Shown here: positions 5,397-5,511 of the stretch, in pieces
Numbering within the stretch: position 1 is the first letter of the stretch
Layout: each line of letters begins with the position of its first letter
Source: Sulfurimonas sp.
GTDB lineage: Bacteria; Campylobacterota; Campylobacteria; Campylobacterales; Sulfurimonadaceae
Direction of reading: 5' to 3'
DNA: 5,511 bases
Assembly (NCBI GenBank): GCA_027083475.1
Contig: JALWON010000191.1
Coordinates: 1-5,511, forward strand
Position numbers and translations under genes: made by a program
The notes under the pieces: model-generated
The model's database searches: none
The model's input: only the letters and a program-made list of their open reading frames with translations
Told to the model about the DNA's origin: nothing

Positions 5397-5510
5397 CTAG
5401 CCAAAATTAATGTCATATTTTGAACCGAAGAAATTAAGCATATTTTGTATGTGCTTGTAAAAGTCATCAAACGAATCTAAAACATTTAAATCCATCCAAG
5501 TATATTTCAT
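5397..5510 (-). pseudogene. 37-codon frame resembling the N-terminus of a barstar-family inhibitor, probably truncated
   Basis: An ATG at 5510 opens 37 codons ending at TAG (5397-5399). The peptide starts MKYTWMDLNVLDSFDDFYKH and ends in FFGSKYDINFG. The pattern 'strand, then DSFDDFYKHIQNML, then aromatic-Phe-Gly' resembles the first strand and helix of barstar-like ribonuclease inhibitors (about 90 residues), but the FP..YG.N.DAL core is not reached. The frame runs straight into the HMA reading frame after the stop, so it may be what remains of a barstar-like gene joined to the HMA gene. Since the window ends one base before the ATG, its start and ribosome site cannot be judged. The family call is tentative. 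Confidence 0.35.
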
Positions 5511-5511
5511 T

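Noticed and set aside
5071..5400. A 109-codon plus-strand frame opposite the HMA gene.
   Set aside because: It mirrors the HMA frame; the minus strand carries the CxxC loop, TGYKP and KCG repeats.
1..5511. CRISPR arrays, insertion sequences and integrase attachment repeats.
   Set aside because: I saw no spaced direct repeats, transposase motifs or duplicated tRNA 3' ends in the window.

Overview
The window is AT-rich and reads like a chromosome segment of a Campylobacterota bacterium, perhaps a Sulfurimonas or Sulfurovum relative. This rests on base composition, codon use, protein style and gene order; no marker gene proves it.

Left part (1-3065, minus strand): four tightly packed genes transcribed leftward: a MoxR-type AAA+ ATPase, a DUF58 protein, a small single-pass membrane protein resembling DUF4381, and a BatA-like von Willebrand A protein cut by the window edge. 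The genes are 8 nt apart or overlap by 1 and 8 nt, so this is one translationally coupled operon of the MoxR/Bat ('aerotolerance') type. Such modules are thought to use the MoxR ATPase to act, through vWA-domain partners, on proteins of the cell envelope.

Middle (3066-3647): an intergenic region that may hold a decayed C-terminal gene fragment on the minus strand, then a perfect consensus sigma-70 promoter driving tRNA-Lys(UUU) and tRNA-Glu(UUC). Beyond these lies a perfect 20-bp palindrome, sitting where a dimeric regulator would control the next gene.

Right part (3648-5511): an exported YfdX-family protein on the plus strand converges, across a hairpin, on two minus-strand metal-handling genes. 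One matches the N-terminal zinc/iron-sulfur part of Archaeoglobus-type CopZ. The other is a small HMA-domain (Atx1/CopZ/MerP-like) protein with four evenly spaced KCG motifs in its tail. Together they look like a split CopZ, probably for copper trafficking. The HMA gene's 5' end is odd: codons for its expected first beta-strand lie in frame upstream of the usable ATG and are closed off by a TAG. That TAG ends a 37-codon reading frame resembling the start of a barstar-family inhibitor, which suggests a recombination or deletion junction.

The most interesting points are the KCG tail, which resembles copper-binding RiPP precursors, the HMA/barstar-like junction, and the palindrome upstream of yfdX.
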